Source of the DNA: Aurantibacter crassamenti
GTDB lineage: Bacteria; Bacteroidota; Bacteroidia; Flavobacteriales; Flavobacteriaceae
Direction: 5' to 3'
Length of the DNA stretch: 64,000 nt
Assembly: GCF_016811105.1 (NCBI RefSeq)
Contig: NZ_JAFBGM010000001.1
Coordinates: forward strand, 1,554,126-1,618,125
The notes beneath the pieces are model-generated. The model made no database searches, was not told the origin of the DNA, and saw nothing but the letters and a program-made list of their open reading frames with translations. Position numbers and translations under genes: made by a program. Positions within the stretch are counted from its first letter, which is position 1. The number at the start of each line of letters is the position of its first letter. Positions 52,876 to 62,361 of the stretch are shown one piece after another.

Positions 52876-53155
52876 ATAATTTCAATTTAGACTTAAAAAC
52901 GGCTTATTGTCAAGTAGTTGTATTGATTTAAATAAAGCCGACTTTAGACTTGAATAAATATTTTCGAATGCTATCAAATATAAATTAATGTTGCTCAATA
53001 GCTGTTCCGAACTGTTATGGTTTTCAGTGTAGTAATTACAGAGATGGTTTTTAGATATTTTGGTATCTTACCAAATACTTTATCGTCGGATAATTATTTA
53101 TTCTATTGGTATAAATAATTCAAGAGGATGGGCTATAATACTTTTAAAATAGGAT
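52876..53155. promoter_or_regulatory. Divergent control region of the rhamnosidase and rhamnose operons
   Basis: The 280-bp gap contains two clear palindromes: TTTGGTA-TCT-TACCAAA at 53059-53075, and AATTATTTAT/ATAAATAATT with a 9-base spacer at 53092-53120. The first has the form of a GntR/LacI-type operator and is the likely site for the regulator encoded at 53481. It differs from the alginate units in having a 3-bp centre. No exact TTTG-N19-TAnnTTTG promoter is seen on either strand. Confidence 0.6.
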
Positions 53156-53470
53156 ATGAAAACTAATGCTTTTAAGATGAAGTTGAAACCTGGCTTCGAA
53201 GAAGAATACAAAAAACGACATGATGAAATTTGGCCTGAATTGGCTGCGTTGCTTTCTGCATCAGGGATTTCGGATTATAGTATTTTTTTAGATCAAGAAA
53301 CTTCAATATTATTTGCTGTTCAAAAATTAGCTGATAATTTTGATACTTCAGCATTGCCAAATCATCCTATAGTTAAAAAATGGTGGGCCTATATGGCTGA
53401 TATAATGGAAGTAAATGATGATAATTCGCCACTAGAAAAAGCATTGCTTCCAGTTTTCCACTTAGATTAG
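53156..53470 (+). CDS. rhaM: L-rhamnose mutarotase
   Basis: Small enzyme of 104 residues that interconverts alpha and beta L-rhamnose before isomerisation. The family pattern is clear: LKPGFEEEYKKRHDEIWPEL with the catalytic-type His, a DYSIFLDQE strand and VKKWWAYMADIMEV near the end. It opens the plus-strand rhamnose operon and lies 10 bp before the regulator gene. Confidence 0.95.
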   Translation: MKTNAFKMKLKPGFEEEYKKRHDEIWPELAALLSASGISDYSIFLDQETSILFAVQKLADNFDTSALPNHPIVKKWWAYMADIMEVNDDNSPLEKALLPVFHLD

Positions 53471-53480
53471 AATTTAATAT

Positions 53481-54503
53481 ATGCTGCACTTAATTGAAAT
53501 AATAGAAGATTCTAAAATACCCAAGTACAAACAGATTATTAATTCTGTTTTTACGGCTATTGAAAATGGCTATCTCAAAATCAACGATAAATTACCTTCT
53601 GTAAATGAACTTTTGATTGAGTTCGATATTTCAAGAGATACCATTGTAAGGGCTTATGATCATTTGAAACAAATAGGTCTAATTGAATCGGTGCCAGGAA
53701 AGGGTTATTACATAAAGAAGGATGATTTAGTATTAAAGGCAAAAGTGTTCTTGCTCTTCAATAAATTGAGTCCGCACAAAAAAATAATCTATGATGCATT
53801 TGCCAAGGAATTAGGCGATAATGCCACGGTCGATTTTTTTATTTATGAAAATAATTATCGTCAATTTAAAAACCTCATTGAAGCCAGCAAGTTGAGGGAA
53901 TATACCCACTATGTGATTATTTGTCATTTTGAAGAGGGCGGAGATGATTTAGTAGATTTTGTAAATGATAGCATTCCACAAGATAAATTGATGATCCTAG
54001 ATAAGAAGGTCGACCACCTGGGTTCAAAAGTGGCGTGCGTTTATCAAGATTTTGAAAAAGATATTTACTCTGCTTTAGTCGAGTTAAATCCACAATTAAC
54101 AAAGTACAAGCAATTAAAACTTCTTCTTAGAAACAGAACATATCATCCGTTAGAAATAAAAAAAGGTTTTGTGAAGTTTTGTGCTGAATATGCTTATGAT
54201 TTTAAGGTGATTGAGAAAATAGAAAATGAGCAAATTGAGAAAAATACGGCTTATATCAATCTTTCAGAAAACGATCTTGTTGTTCTCATTAAAAAAATAA
54301 AATCTTCGAATTATATTTTAGGAAACGATGTGGGTATTATCTCATATAATGATACTCCATTAAAAGAGATTCTTTTAGATGGCATCACAGTAATTTCTAC
54401 GGATTTTGAACAATTGGGTTCACAAGCCGCTCAATTAATACTTAACAAACAAAAAGTGCAAATTGAAAATCCGTTTTATGTGATTTCAAGAAAATCACTT
54501 TAG
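53481..54503 (+). CDS. GntR-type regulator with LacI-like sugar-binding domain (probable rhamnose regulator)
   Basis: Transcription factor of 340 residues. Residues 1-75 are a GntR winged helix (KLPSVNELLIEFDISRDTIV, then GLIESVPGKGYYI). The rest is a periplasmic-binding-protein-like ligand domain of the kind used by LacI and AraR regulators (VDFVNDSIPQDKLMILDKKVD; YILGNDVGIISYNDTPLKEI). In Bacteroidetes this combination often controls pentose or deoxysugar operons. Its place inside the rha operon makes L-rhamnose or rhamnulose the likely effector. The palindrome at 53059-53075 is the best operator candidate. Confidence 0.88.
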   Translation: MLHLIEIIEDSKIPKYKQIINSVFTAIENGYLKINDKLPSVNELLIEFDISRDTIVRAYDHLKQIGLIESVPGKGYYIKKDDLVLKAKVFLLFNKLSPHKKIIYDAFAKELGDNATVDFFIYENNYRQFKNLIEASKLREYTHYVIICHFEEGGDDLVDFVNDSIPQDKLMILDKKVDHLGSKVACVYQDFEKDIYSALVELNPQLTKYKQLKLLLRNRTYHPLEIKKGFVKFCAEYAYDFKVIEKIENEQIEKNTAYINLSENDLVVLIKKIKSSNYILGNDVGIISYNDTPLKEILLDGITVISTDFEQLGSQAAQLILNKQKVQIENPFYVISRKSL

Positions 54504-54617
54504 TAGTAATCACTGATAAAACCAAAATTTAAAACTATTTTTCATTTATCAGAACTGTACAGAACGCTTTTTCGCTCATGCATAATTAGCTTTGTTTCAT
54601 AAACAAGACATAATTTT
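54504..54617 (+). promoter_or_regulatory. Possible internal promoter before rhaEW
   Basis: TAGCTTTG at 54587-54594 fits the -7 consensus TAnnTTTG, 23 bp before the rhaEW start, but no TTTG lies 19 bp upstream. An inverted repeat CTGATAAA (54513-54520) with TTTATCAG (54545-54552) spans the upstream part. Together they suggest a regulated second promoter, with low certainty. Confidence 0.4.
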
Positions 54618-56717
54618 ATGAGTACTAAAAACTTCAAGCACGTAGATTATTTATGGGATGATCAAAAGGCAGCTGCCTTAGGAGATGATCAAGTGGCCCT
54701 GTTTTTATATCGTTCTAATATTTTAGGAGCTGATTTAAGAATAACCAATTATGGCGGTGGAAACACCAGTTGTAAAACCATTGAAAAAGACCCATTAACA
54801 AATGAAGAAGTAGAAGTTATGTGGATTAAAGGTTCTGGTGGCGACATTGGTACGTTAACAAAAGCTGGTATTGCCGGACTTTATACTGAAAGACTACGAA
54901 ACTTAAAGAATGTTTATGGCGGACTTGCTGATGAGGATCGAATGGTAGGTCTTTTCAATCATTGCATTTATGATTTAGACAGTAAAGCACCATCAATTGA
55001 TACGCCGTTACATGGGTTGCTACCTTTTAAACATATCGATCACTTGCATCCAGATGCCTTAATAGCAGTTGCTGCGGCAAAAGATAGTGAGAAGGTTACC
55101 AAAGAAATATGGGGAGACACAATGGGTTGGGTTCCATGGCAGCGCCCAGGTTTTGATTTAGGGCTACAATTAGAAAAATGTTTAAATGATAACCCTGGTA
55201 TTAGAGGTATTGTTTTAGGAAGTCACGGACTTTTTACTTGGGGAGATACATCATATGAGTCATATATGAATAGCCTTGAAGTCATTGAAATGGCCTCAGA
55301 GTTTATTGAAAAAAAGATAAAAGAAAACGGAAGTGTTTTCGGGGGTCAAAAAATACAATCATTGCCATCAGACGAGCGTAAAGAGAAAGCGTCGCAGTTA
55401 ATGCCGTTGCTTCGTGGTTTGTGTTCTTCTGAAGCGCGAATGATTGGCCATTTTACCGATACCGATGTGGTAATGGAATTTATTAATAGTAATGACCTTG
55501 AACGTTTAGCGCCAATGGGTACTTCATGTCCTGATCATTTCTTGAGAACAAAAATTCAGCCTTTAGTTTTACAATTAGATGCGAATGAAGATTTGACAGA
55601 TGCAGATCAAGTGCTTGAAAAACTAAAACCAGCATTTGAGCAATACCGAAAAGAGTACCGCGATTATTATAATACTTGCAAGAAAGATAATAGTCCGGCT
55701 GTGCGTGATGCAAATCCGGTAATTATAATTTATCCTGGTGTAGGAATGTTCAGTTTTGCAAAAAACAAGCAAACCACAAGAGTAGCTAATGAGTTTTATG
55801 TAAATGCTATTAATGTAATGCGTGGCGCTGAGGCGCTAACAGAATACACATCATTGCCACGACAAGAGGCTTTTGATATAGAATATTGGTTGCTAGAAGA
55901 AGCCAAATTACAACGCATGCCTAAGGAAAAACCATTATCAAGAAAGGTAGCTTTAGTTACTGGTGCGGGTGGCGGAATTGGAAAGGCAATTGCTGATAAA
56001 TTAGCAGAAGAAGGTGCTAATGTTGTCTTGACTGATATTGCTGAGGATAGGTTGAAAGAAGCTGTAGGAACATACGCAAAAGATACCGCTAGTTATGCTG
56101 TTTGTGATGTTATAAAAAGTGAATCTATTGCAGAATCTTATAAGAAAGCATGTTTAGAGTTTGGCGGTGTAGATATAGTTGTACATAGTGCAGGTTTGGC
56201 TATTTCTAAACCTTTAGAAGATACCACAGAAAAAGATTGGAACATATTACAAGATGTATTAGTAAAAGGGCAATTTGAGTTGGCTAAACAAGCCGTGGCT
56301 GTAATGCGTAAACAGGGTCAAGGAGGCGATTTTATTAGTATTGCAAGTAAGAATGGTTTGGTTTCTGGTCCAAATAATGTTGCATACGGTACGGCTAAGG
56401 CGGCACAACAACACATGTCAAGATTATTAGCTGCTGAATTAGGCAACGATAAAATTAGAGTGAATACTGTTAATCCTGATGGTGTAATAGTAGGAAGCAA
56501 AATTTGGGAAGGCGAATGGGCTGAAGGTAGAGCGAAAGCGTACGGAATTACTGTAGAAGAACTGCCAGCGCATTATGCAAAGCGCAATTTGCTTAATGAA
56601 ATTATTTACCCTGCAGATATTGCTAATGGTGTTTTTGCATGTGTGGCAATTTTAGAAAAAACTACAGGAAATATTATTAATGTAGATGGCGGAATGGCCA
56701 ATGCATTTGTGAGATAA
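54618..56717 (+). CDS. rhaEW: Bifunctional rhamnulose-1-phosphate aldolase / lactaldehyde dehydrogenase
   Basis: Two-enzyme fusion of 699 residues. The N-terminal half is a class II aldolase (NYGGGNTSCK, metal His pair around LLPFKHIDHLHPDALIAVA first 19 residues, GSHGLFTWGD) that splits L-rhamnulose-1-phosphate into DHAP and L-lactaldehyde. From about residue 430 follows a short-chain dehydrogenase (TGAGGGIG, VHSAG, YGTAKAA) that oxidises lactaldehyde to L-lactate. This RhaEW arrangement replaces separate RhaD and AldA in many non-enteric bacteria. Downstream LldD would take lactate to pyruvate. Confidence 0.93.
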   Translation: MSTKNFKHVDYLWDDQKAAALGDDQVALFLYRSNILGADLRITNYGGGNTSCKTIEKDPLTNEEVEVMWIKGSGGDIGTLTKAGIAGLYTERLRNLKNVYGGLADEDRMVGLFNHCIYDLDSKAPSIDTPLHGLLPFKHIDHLHPDALIAVAAAKDSEKVTKEIWGDTMGWVPWQRPGFDLGLQLEKCLNDNPGIRGIVLGSHGLFTWGDTSYESYMNSLEVIEMASEFIEKKIKENGSVFGGQKIQSLPSDERKEKASQLMPLLRGLCSSEARMIGHFTDTDVVMEFINSNDLERLAPMGTSCPDHFLRTKIQPLVLQLDANEDLTDADQVLEKLKPAFEQYRKEYRDYYNTCKKDNSPAVRDANPVIIIYPGVGMFSFAKNKQTTRVANEFYVNAINVMRGAEALTEYTSLPRQEAFDIEYWLLEEAKLQRMPKEKPLSRKVALVTGAGGGIGKAIADKLAEEGANVVLTDIAEDRLKEAVGTYAKDTASYAVCDVIKSESIAESYKKACLEFGGVDIVVHSAGLAISKPLEDTTEKDWNILQDVLVKGQFELAKQAVAVMRKQGQGGDFISIASKNGLVSGPNNVAYGTAKAAQQHMSRLLAAELGNDKIRVNTVNPDGVIVGSKIWEGEWAEGRAKAYGITVEELPAHYAKRNLLNEIIYPADIANGVFACVAILEKTTGNIINVDGGMANAFVR

Positions 56718-56802
56718 CTTTTAAATTAGATAAAATATACCTGTCTAGGTTATAAAATCGGACAGGTATCTTTTAATAGAATTACGCTGATAATTTCAAG
56801 GT

Positions 56803-58083
56803 ATGAGAATAGATAAAGAACAGATACAATCAGAAAATCAAAAGAACAGATCTACCCATAATGATGGTTTTGATTTTCTATCAAATACATTAACCAAAAA
56901 AGGGTTAGATGTTGATAAAGTTGTAAAACAGCTCTCAGATTTTCAAGTCGCTATCCCTAGTTGGGCATTGGGCGCAGGTGGTACAAGATTCGGAAGATTT
57001 TCATTTTATGGTGAACCTGCAAGCTTAGAGCAGAAAATAGAAGATGTTGGAATTTTACATGCGCTAACTAAAACAGCGGGTGCAATTTCATTACATATCC
57101 CTTGGGATATTCCAGAAGATTACAATGCAATAAAAGAGTTGGCATCAGCTAATGATTTGATTTTTGATGCGGTAAATTCAAATACGTTTCAAGATCAAAA
57201 AGATGCTAAAGAAAGTTATCGCTTCGGTTCGCTTTCTAATAGAAGTAAAGCTGTGCGTGATCAAGCTGTTCAACATAATATAGATGTTATAAAAATCGGA
57301 GAAAAGCTAGGTTCAAAAAGTTTAACCGTTTGGTTGGCCGATGGCTCTAATTTTCCGGGGCAAGATAATTTTCAAAGTGCACTTATAAATACTGAAAATA
57401 GTTTAAAAGAAATTTACGATACATTGGCAGATGATTGGAAACTCTTTATTGAATACAAGCCGTATGAGCCTAATTTTTATAGTACGGTGATTCAAGATTG
57501 GGGTACATCTTTTATGTTGGCTAATGCTTGTGGTGAAAAGGCGTATACATTGGTAGATTTAGGTCATCACTTACCGAATACAAATATTGAGCAAATTGTT
57601 TCAACCTTAATGCTTAAGGGTAAATTGGGTGGTTTTCACTTTAATGATAGTAAGTATGGCGATGATGACAGTACCGTAGGCAGTGTTAAGCCATATGCAT
57701 TGTTTTTAATTTTTAATGAATTGGTTTATGGAATGCAGAATAATCCTCAAAACCCATATCCGGCTTGGATGATTGATGCAAGTCATAACATTAAAGATCC
57801 AATGGAAGATTTAATGCAATCATTAGAAGCAATTCAAGAAGCATATGCAAAGGCCTTATTAATTGATCAAGAACAATTGAAAATGGCGCAACAAGAAAAT
57901 GACGTAACACTATGTCAAGAGATTCTTCAAAATGCATACAGAACTGACGTTCGTCCACTTTTAGAGCGTGCTAGATTAGAAAATAGTGGCGCATTAAGTC
58001 CATTAAATACATATCGAAATTTAAAGGTTCGTGAAAGCTTGATAAAAGAAAGAGGAAAAAATTCTATTGCAACAGGACTTTAA
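56803..58083 (+). CDS. rhaI: L-rhamnose isomerase, RhaI type
   Basis: TIM-barrel isomerase of 426 residues converting L-rhamnose to L-rhamnulose. The pattern matches the RhaI group (as in Pseudomonas) rather than E. coli RhaA: IPSWALGAGGTRFGRF, VWLADGSNFPGQ, the metal-binding IEYKPYEPNFY and VDLGHHLPNTNIEQI, and the GGFHFNDSKYGDDD loop. It lies 85 bp after rhaEW, with the kinase 10 bp further on. Confidence 0.93.
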   Translation: MRIDKEQIQSENQKNRSTHNDGFDFLSNTLTKKGLDVDKVVKQLSDFQVAIPSWALGAGGTRFGRFSFYGEPASLEQKIEDVGILHALTKTAGAISLHIPWDIPEDYNAIKELASANDLIFDAVNSNTFQDQKDAKESYRFGSLSNRSKAVRDQAVQHNIDVIKIGEKLGSKSLTVWLADGSNFPGQDNFQSALINTENSLKEIYDTLADDWKLFIEYKPYEPNFYSTVIQDWGTSFMLANACGEKAYTLVDLGHHLPNTNIEQIVSTLMLKGKLGGFHFNDSKYGDDDSTVGSVKPYALFLIFNELVYGMQNNPQNPYPAWMIDASHNIKDPMEDLMQSLEAIQEAYAKALLIDQEQLKMAQQENDVTLCQEILQNAYRTDVRPLLERARLENSGALSPLNTYRNLKVRESLIKERGKNSIATGL

Positions 58084-58093
58084 TTTCTGAAGC

Positions 58094-59467
58094 ATGAAAA
58101 AGAAGGTAACGGCGATATTTGACATTGGTAGAACCAACAAAAAATTTTTTCTTTTTGATAAGAATTTTAGGGAGGTTTACAGAGAATATATTCGCCTTGA
58201 CGAAATTGAAGATGAAGACGGTTTTCCTGCAGAAAATCTAGAAGCACTTGAGAATTGGACAAAAGAGGTCTTAGATAGAATGTTGAATTCTAAAGAGTAC
58301 GATATTCAAAAGGTCAATTTTTCATCTTATGGTGCAAGTATGGTGCATATTGATGAAAATGGTAAAGCAATACTTCCGCTGTATAATTACCTTAAACCAT
58401 TGCCAAAAGAAATTTCTGAAACTTTTTATAATAAATATGGACCTGAAAATGAACTAACAAGAGTTACCGGATCACCAAAGTTTGATATGTTGAATTCAGG
58501 TATGCAACTCTATTGGATTAAGCAAACGAAGCCTGAGGTTTTTAAAAAAATTAAATATTCGTTACATCTACCACAATACATAAGTTACCTTTTTACAGGA
58601 GTTCCAGTTAGTGATAATACAAGTATTGGTTGTCATACATTATTGTGGGATTATGAAAAGAATGCTTACCATAATTGGGTTTGCAAAGAGGGGTTAGATG
58701 AGAAATTAGCGCCAATCATGACGGCCGATAATATCATTTTTACAACATATAATGGCAAAACCATTAAAATGGGCGTCGGTATTCATGATAGTTCTTCAGC
58801 ACTTTTGCCGTATGTACGTAGTTCAAAAAAAACATTCGTACTTGTTTCTACGGGTACCTGGAGTATTTCAATAAATCCGTTTGCAACAGACATGTTATCC
58901 GAAACAGATATAATAAATGAGTGTTTTTTTAATATGCGAGTTGATGGTAAACCGACAAAAGTTTCAAGACTGTTTTTAGGAAACGAATATAAGCTTCAGA
59001 TGAAAGTTTTGTCATCGCATTACAATGTTCCTGAAGATTATCATAAGACCATAAAATTTGATAAAAATATTTTTTCGGAAATTGATAAAGATTTTGAATG
59101 TATGTTTCATTGGTGCGGCATAATAAGTAAAGACATGCCGTCGGAAACTAAATTGTCTTATGATAAATTTGAGTATGCATATCACCAATTGATGATAGAA
59201 TTATTATTATTACAAGTGGCAAGTATTAAATCAGCCAACAGCAGTACTAATGTTAAACGAATTTTTGTAGATGGTGGTTTTAGTGACAATGATGTCTATA
59301 TTCAATTGTTGACGCACTATTTGCCACAAATGAAATTAAAGACTACAGATTCGTCTCTTGGTTCAGCCTTAGGAGCTGCCATTGTTATTTCGGATAAAAC
59401 ATTAAAACCGAAATTTTTAAAGAAGAATTATAGTTTAAAAAAACAGGTTCCATTTATAGATAAATAA
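58094..59467 (+). CDS. rhaB: Rhamnulokinase (FGGY family)
   Basis: Sugar kinase of 457 residues with the actin-like ATPase fold. The N-terminal phosphate loop is FDIGRTNKKFFLFD; GVGIHDSSSALLPY holds the catalytic Asp region, LVSTGTWSISINP is the adenosine-side loop and FVDGGFSDNDV the C-terminal motif. It would phosphorylate L-rhamnulose at carbon 1. Gene order rhaI-rhaB after rhaEW is standard for Bacteroidetes rhamnose loci. L-fuculokinase activity cannot be excluded from sequence alone. Confidence 0.9.
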   Translation: MKKKVTAIFDIGRTNKKFFLFDKNFREVYREYIRLDEIEDEDGFPAENLEALENWTKEVLDRMLNSKEYDIQKVNFSSYGASMVHIDENGKAILPLYNYLKPLPKEISETFYNKYGPENELTRVTGSPKFDMLNSGMQLYWIKQTKPEVFKKIKYSLHLPQYISYLFTGVPVSDNTSIGCHTLLWDYEKNAYHNWVCKEGLDEKLAPIMTADNIIFTTYNGKTIKMGVGIHDSSSALLPYVRSSKKTFVLVSTGTWSISINPFATDMLSETDIINECFFNMRVDGKPTKVSRLFLGNEYKLQMKVLSSHYNVPEDYHKTIKFDKNIFSEIDKDFECMFHWCGIISKDMPSETKLSYDKFEYAYHQLMIELLLLQVASIKSANSSTNVKRIFVDGGFSDNDVYIQLLTHYLPQMKLKTTDSSLGSALGAAIVISDKTLKPKFLKKNYSLKKQVPFIDK

Positions 59468-59470
59468 AAT

Positions 59471-60619
59471 ATGGCTCAGAATTTCAATACAGATTATCCA
59501 TCAATGGCTGATTTGAGAAGCAAAGCAAAATCAAGAGTACCAAGTTTTGCCTTTGAATATTTAGATGGTGGATGTAATGAAGATGTGAGCATTGCTAGAA
59601 ATACTGAAGATATCAGAAAGGTGCAATTACAGCCACGTTACCTTCGAAACTTTGGTTCAAGTTCAACAAAAACTACGGTTTTAGGGATGGAATTTGATGC
59701 TCCTTTCGGAATAGCTCCAGTAGGGTTACAAGGTTTGATGTGGCCAAATTCTCCAGCTATTTTAGCACAAGCTGCCCACAAGCATAATGTGCCTTTTATT
59801 CTAAGTACAGTTACTACAATGAATATAGAAAAGGCAAGCGAATTAACAGAAGGTAATGCGTGGTTTCAATTGTATAATCCGGTTGATGATGCTATTCGCG
59901 ATGATGTAATTGATCGTGCACAAGCAGCAGGTTGCCCAGTTTTGGTTTTGTTATGTGATGTGCCAACTTTTGGTTTTAGACCTAGAGATTTTAGAAATGG
60001 ATTAGCGCTACCTCCTAAAATGTCAGTGCGTAATATTATGCAGATTCTTGGCAAACCAACTTGGGCCTACAATACATTAAAATACGGACAGCCTACCTTT
60101 GAAAATTTAAAACCATATACCCCTGAAGGTCTCAACTTAAAACAACTAGGTGCCTTTATGGATAAAACATTCTCAGGAACCTTGAACGCAGAAAAAATTA
60201 AACCCATTCGTGATAAATGGAAAGGGAAATTAGTTTTAAAAGGTGTTGCTTCTGAGCAAGATACCCAAGATGCCATTAAGATGGGTTTTGATGGTATTAT
60301 ATTATCAAATCACGGCGGAAGACAATTAGATGCTGCACAGTCTACTATTGGTACATTACAAGATGTAGTAGGTAAATATAGTCACCAGATTGAGATTATG
60401 TTAGATAGTGGATTACGTTCAGGGCCAGATATTGCTAGAGTAATGGCTAGTGGTGCTAAGTTCACATTTATGGGGCGTTCATTTATGTATGGCGTAGGAG
60501 CACTTGGAAATAAAGGAGGAGACCATACTATAGGAATGTTAAAAACCCAATTCAAACAAGTTATGGATCAGCTTTGCTGTGAACGAGTAGAAGACCTGCC
60601 AAAACATTTGATACAATAA
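59471..60619 (+). CDS. lldD: FMN-dependent L-lactate dehydrogenase / alpha-hydroxyacid oxidase
   Basis: Flavin enzyme of 382 residues. The catalytic His281 lies in LSNHGGRQLD, with the Arg two residues on, and the FMN phosphate site is in LDSGLRSGPDIA and GRSFMYG. The N-terminal RVPSFAFEYLDGG is also typical. It would oxidise the L-lactate made by RhaEW to pyruvate and pass electrons to quinone. It lies 3 bp after rhaB, so the pathway from rhamnose to pyruvate is encoded as one unit. Confidence 0.92.
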   Translation: MAQNFNTDYPSMADLRSKAKSRVPSFAFEYLDGGCNEDVSIARNTEDIRKVQLQPRYLRNFGSSSTKTTVLGMEFDAPFGIAPVGLQGLMWPNSPAILAQAAHKHNVPFILSTVTTMNIEKASELTEGNAWFQLYNPVDDAIRDDVIDRAQAAGCPVLVLLCDVPTFGFRPRDFRNGLALPPKMSVRNIMQILGKPTWAYNTLKYGQPTFENLKPYTPEGLNLKQLGAFMDKTFSGTLNAEKIKPIRDKWKGKLVLKGVASEQDTQDAIKMGFDGIILSNHGGRQLDAAQSTIGTLQDVVGKYSHQIEIMLDSGLRSGPDIARVMASGAKFTFMGRSFMYGVGALGNKGGDHTIGMLKTQFKQVMDQLCCERVEDLPKHLIQ

Positions 60620-60633
60620 CCAACAACCAAACC

Positions 60634-62064
60634 ATGAGTGAATACAATATTGAACAGGAAATTGAAGAGATAGCTGGGGGTGAATTTGAACGTACACCTG
60701 TGCCACAAAGTAAATTAAAAAGCTGGAAAAGTTTTTTAGGAATGTATGCTGGTGAACATGCTGCGGGTACAGAATTTATGATTGGCCCATTGTTTTTAAC
60801 TGCTGGTGTAAGCGCCTTCGATTTAATTGTAGGTCTTTTATTAGGTAATCTTTTAGCTGTTTTAAGTTGGCGATTTTTAACCGCAAAAATTGCAGTTGAA
60901 AATAGACTAACGCTTTATTATCAATTAGAAAAAATATCAGGAAAAAAATTAGTTATCGGTTATAACCTTGCGAATGGAATTTTGTTTTGTTTCTTGGCGG
61001 GATCTATGATTACTGTTTCTGCTACTGCAGTAGGAATTCCGTTTGGAATGGAGATGCCTAAATTAACGGATACCATGCCAAATGGAATGACATGGGTGGT
61101 AATTGTTCTTATTCTTGGTGCAGTTATTTCGCTCATCGCATCAAAGGGGTATGATACCGTTTCGAAAGCTGCGAATTGGATGTCACCTGTTATTGTACTC
61201 GCATTTATAGCATGTGGAATAGTAGCTCTTAGTCAATTAGGAGTTAAAAGCTTTTCTGACTTTTGGAATATTTGGGGTGAGGGTTCTGAACCTTTTCCAG
61301 GCCAATTAAAATATACTTTTTGGCATGTGCTTATTTGGTCTTGGTTTGCAAACGCGGCAATGCATATTGGTATGTCAGATTTATCGGTTTTCCGTTTTGC
61401 GAAAAAAGAAAGTTCTGGGTGGACAACCGCTGCTGGTATGTATGTAGGGCATTATATGGCTTGGATTGCCGCTGCCCTTTTATATGCAGTATATTTAAAA
61501 TCACCTGAAGCTCAAGCATTTTTATCAAGTGGAGAGGCGCCACCAGTAGCTCCAGGTCCGTTGGCACATAATGCCATTGGTATTTTTGGAATTATTGCTG
61601 TTGTTCTTGCTGGATGGACTACCGCTAACCCGACAATTTACAGAGCCGGACTTGCTTTTCAAGCAATACTACCGAAGTTGTCTACTTTTTGGGTTACCAT
61701 ACTTGCTGGAACTGTTGCTACCATTGCCGGATTATTTCCAGCATTCGCAATGAAATTATTAGGATTTGTAGCGTTGTACGGATTTATTTTAGCACCCTTT
61801 GGAGCAGTAATTGTTTTTGAACATTTTTATCACAAGCAAGCTGGTATTGTCAAAAATTATGCTGAGGTAGCGAATATCAAATTCAACAAAGCCGTGTTTT
61901 TTGCATGGGCTATAAGCTTTGGATTATTTTATTTTATATCCGTTCAATTTGATGTTTTTCTGTCGTTTGTAACACTTCCTGCTTGGTTACTTTGTGGGGG
62001 ATTGTTTTTGGTTTTTAGTAGAATAATTCAGAAAGATAAAGTAAGCCCTTCATTAAATAATTAA
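60634..62064 (+). CDS. NCS1-like (purine-cytosine permease family) transporter, putative rhamnose permease
   Basis: Inner-membrane protein of 476 residues with about 12 helices. The start of the membrane part (FLGMYAGEHAAGTEFMIGP) and GWTTANPTIYRAGLAFQA resemble the NCS1 nucleobase permease family. No RhaT, FucP-like or ABC sugar importer is present in this operon, and this gene sits 14 bp after lldD, so it is the best candidate for rhamnose or lactate uptake. The family usually carries nucleobases and vitamins, so the assignment rests on context only. Confidence 0.75.
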   Translation: MSEYNIEQEIEEIAGGEFERTPVPQSKLKSWKSFLGMYAGEHAAGTEFMIGPLFLTAGVSAFDLIVGLLLGNLLAVLSWRFLTAKIAVENRLTLYYQLEKISGKKLVIGYNLANGILFCFLAGSMITVSATAVGIPFGMEMPKLTDTMPNGMTWVVIVLILGAVISLIASKGYDTVSKAANWMSPVIVLAFIACGIVALSQLGVKSFSDFWNIWGEGSEPFPGQLKYTFWHVLIWSWFANAAMHIGMSDLSVFRFAKKESSGWTTAAGMYVGHYMAWIAAALLYAVYLKSPEAQAFLSSGEAPPVAPGPLAHNAIGIFGIIAVVLAGWTTANPTIYRAGLAFQAILPKLSTFWVTILAGTVATIAGLFPAFAMKLLGFVALYGFILAPFGAVIVFEHFYHKQAGIVKNYAEVANIKFNKAVFFAWAISFGLFYFISVQFDVFLSFVTLPAWLLCGGLFLVFSRIIQKDKVSPSLNN

Positions 62065-62066
62065 TT

Positions 62067-62357
62067 ATGATTCGGCATAGTGTTGTTTTTAAGTTGAAGT
62101 ATGCGGTTGGTTCTTCTGAAGAAAAAATATTTCTTGCTGAGGTTGAAAAACTACGATTAATTGAGGGGGTTCAAAATTTTGAATGTTTGCGCCAAATAAG
62201 TACAAAGAATACATATGATTATGGCATCTTCATGCAATTTAATAATCTAGAAGCCTATAATACTTATAACAAACACCCAGAACATATTGCTTTTGTGCAA
62301 AATTTCTGGGTGAATTATGTTGCTGATTTTTTGGAATTAGATTTCGAAAAAATCTAA
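62067..62357 (+). CDS. Dabb (stress-responsive A/B barrel) domain protein
   Basis: Dimeric alpha/beta-barrel protein of 96 residues. The Dabb pattern is seen at the start (IRHSVVFKLKY) and the end (HPEHIAFVQNFW). It starts 2 bp after the permease stop codon, so it belongs to the rhamnose operon. RhaM at the operon's other end has a related fold, so an auxiliary mutarotase or small-molecule-binding role is possible, but no function is proven for this class. Confidence 0.88.
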   Translation: MIRHSVVFKLKYAVGSSEEKIFLAEVEKLRLIEGVQNFECLRQISTKNTYDYGIFMQFNNLEAYNTYNKHPEHIAFVQNFWVNYVADFLELDFEKI

Positions 62358-62361
62358 AAAT

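Noticed and set aside
53481-54503. Calling the rhamnose regulator an AraC-type RhaR/RhaS
   Set aside because: The N-terminus is a GntR winged helix and the rest is a LacI-like ligand domain; no AraC helix-turn-helix pair is present.
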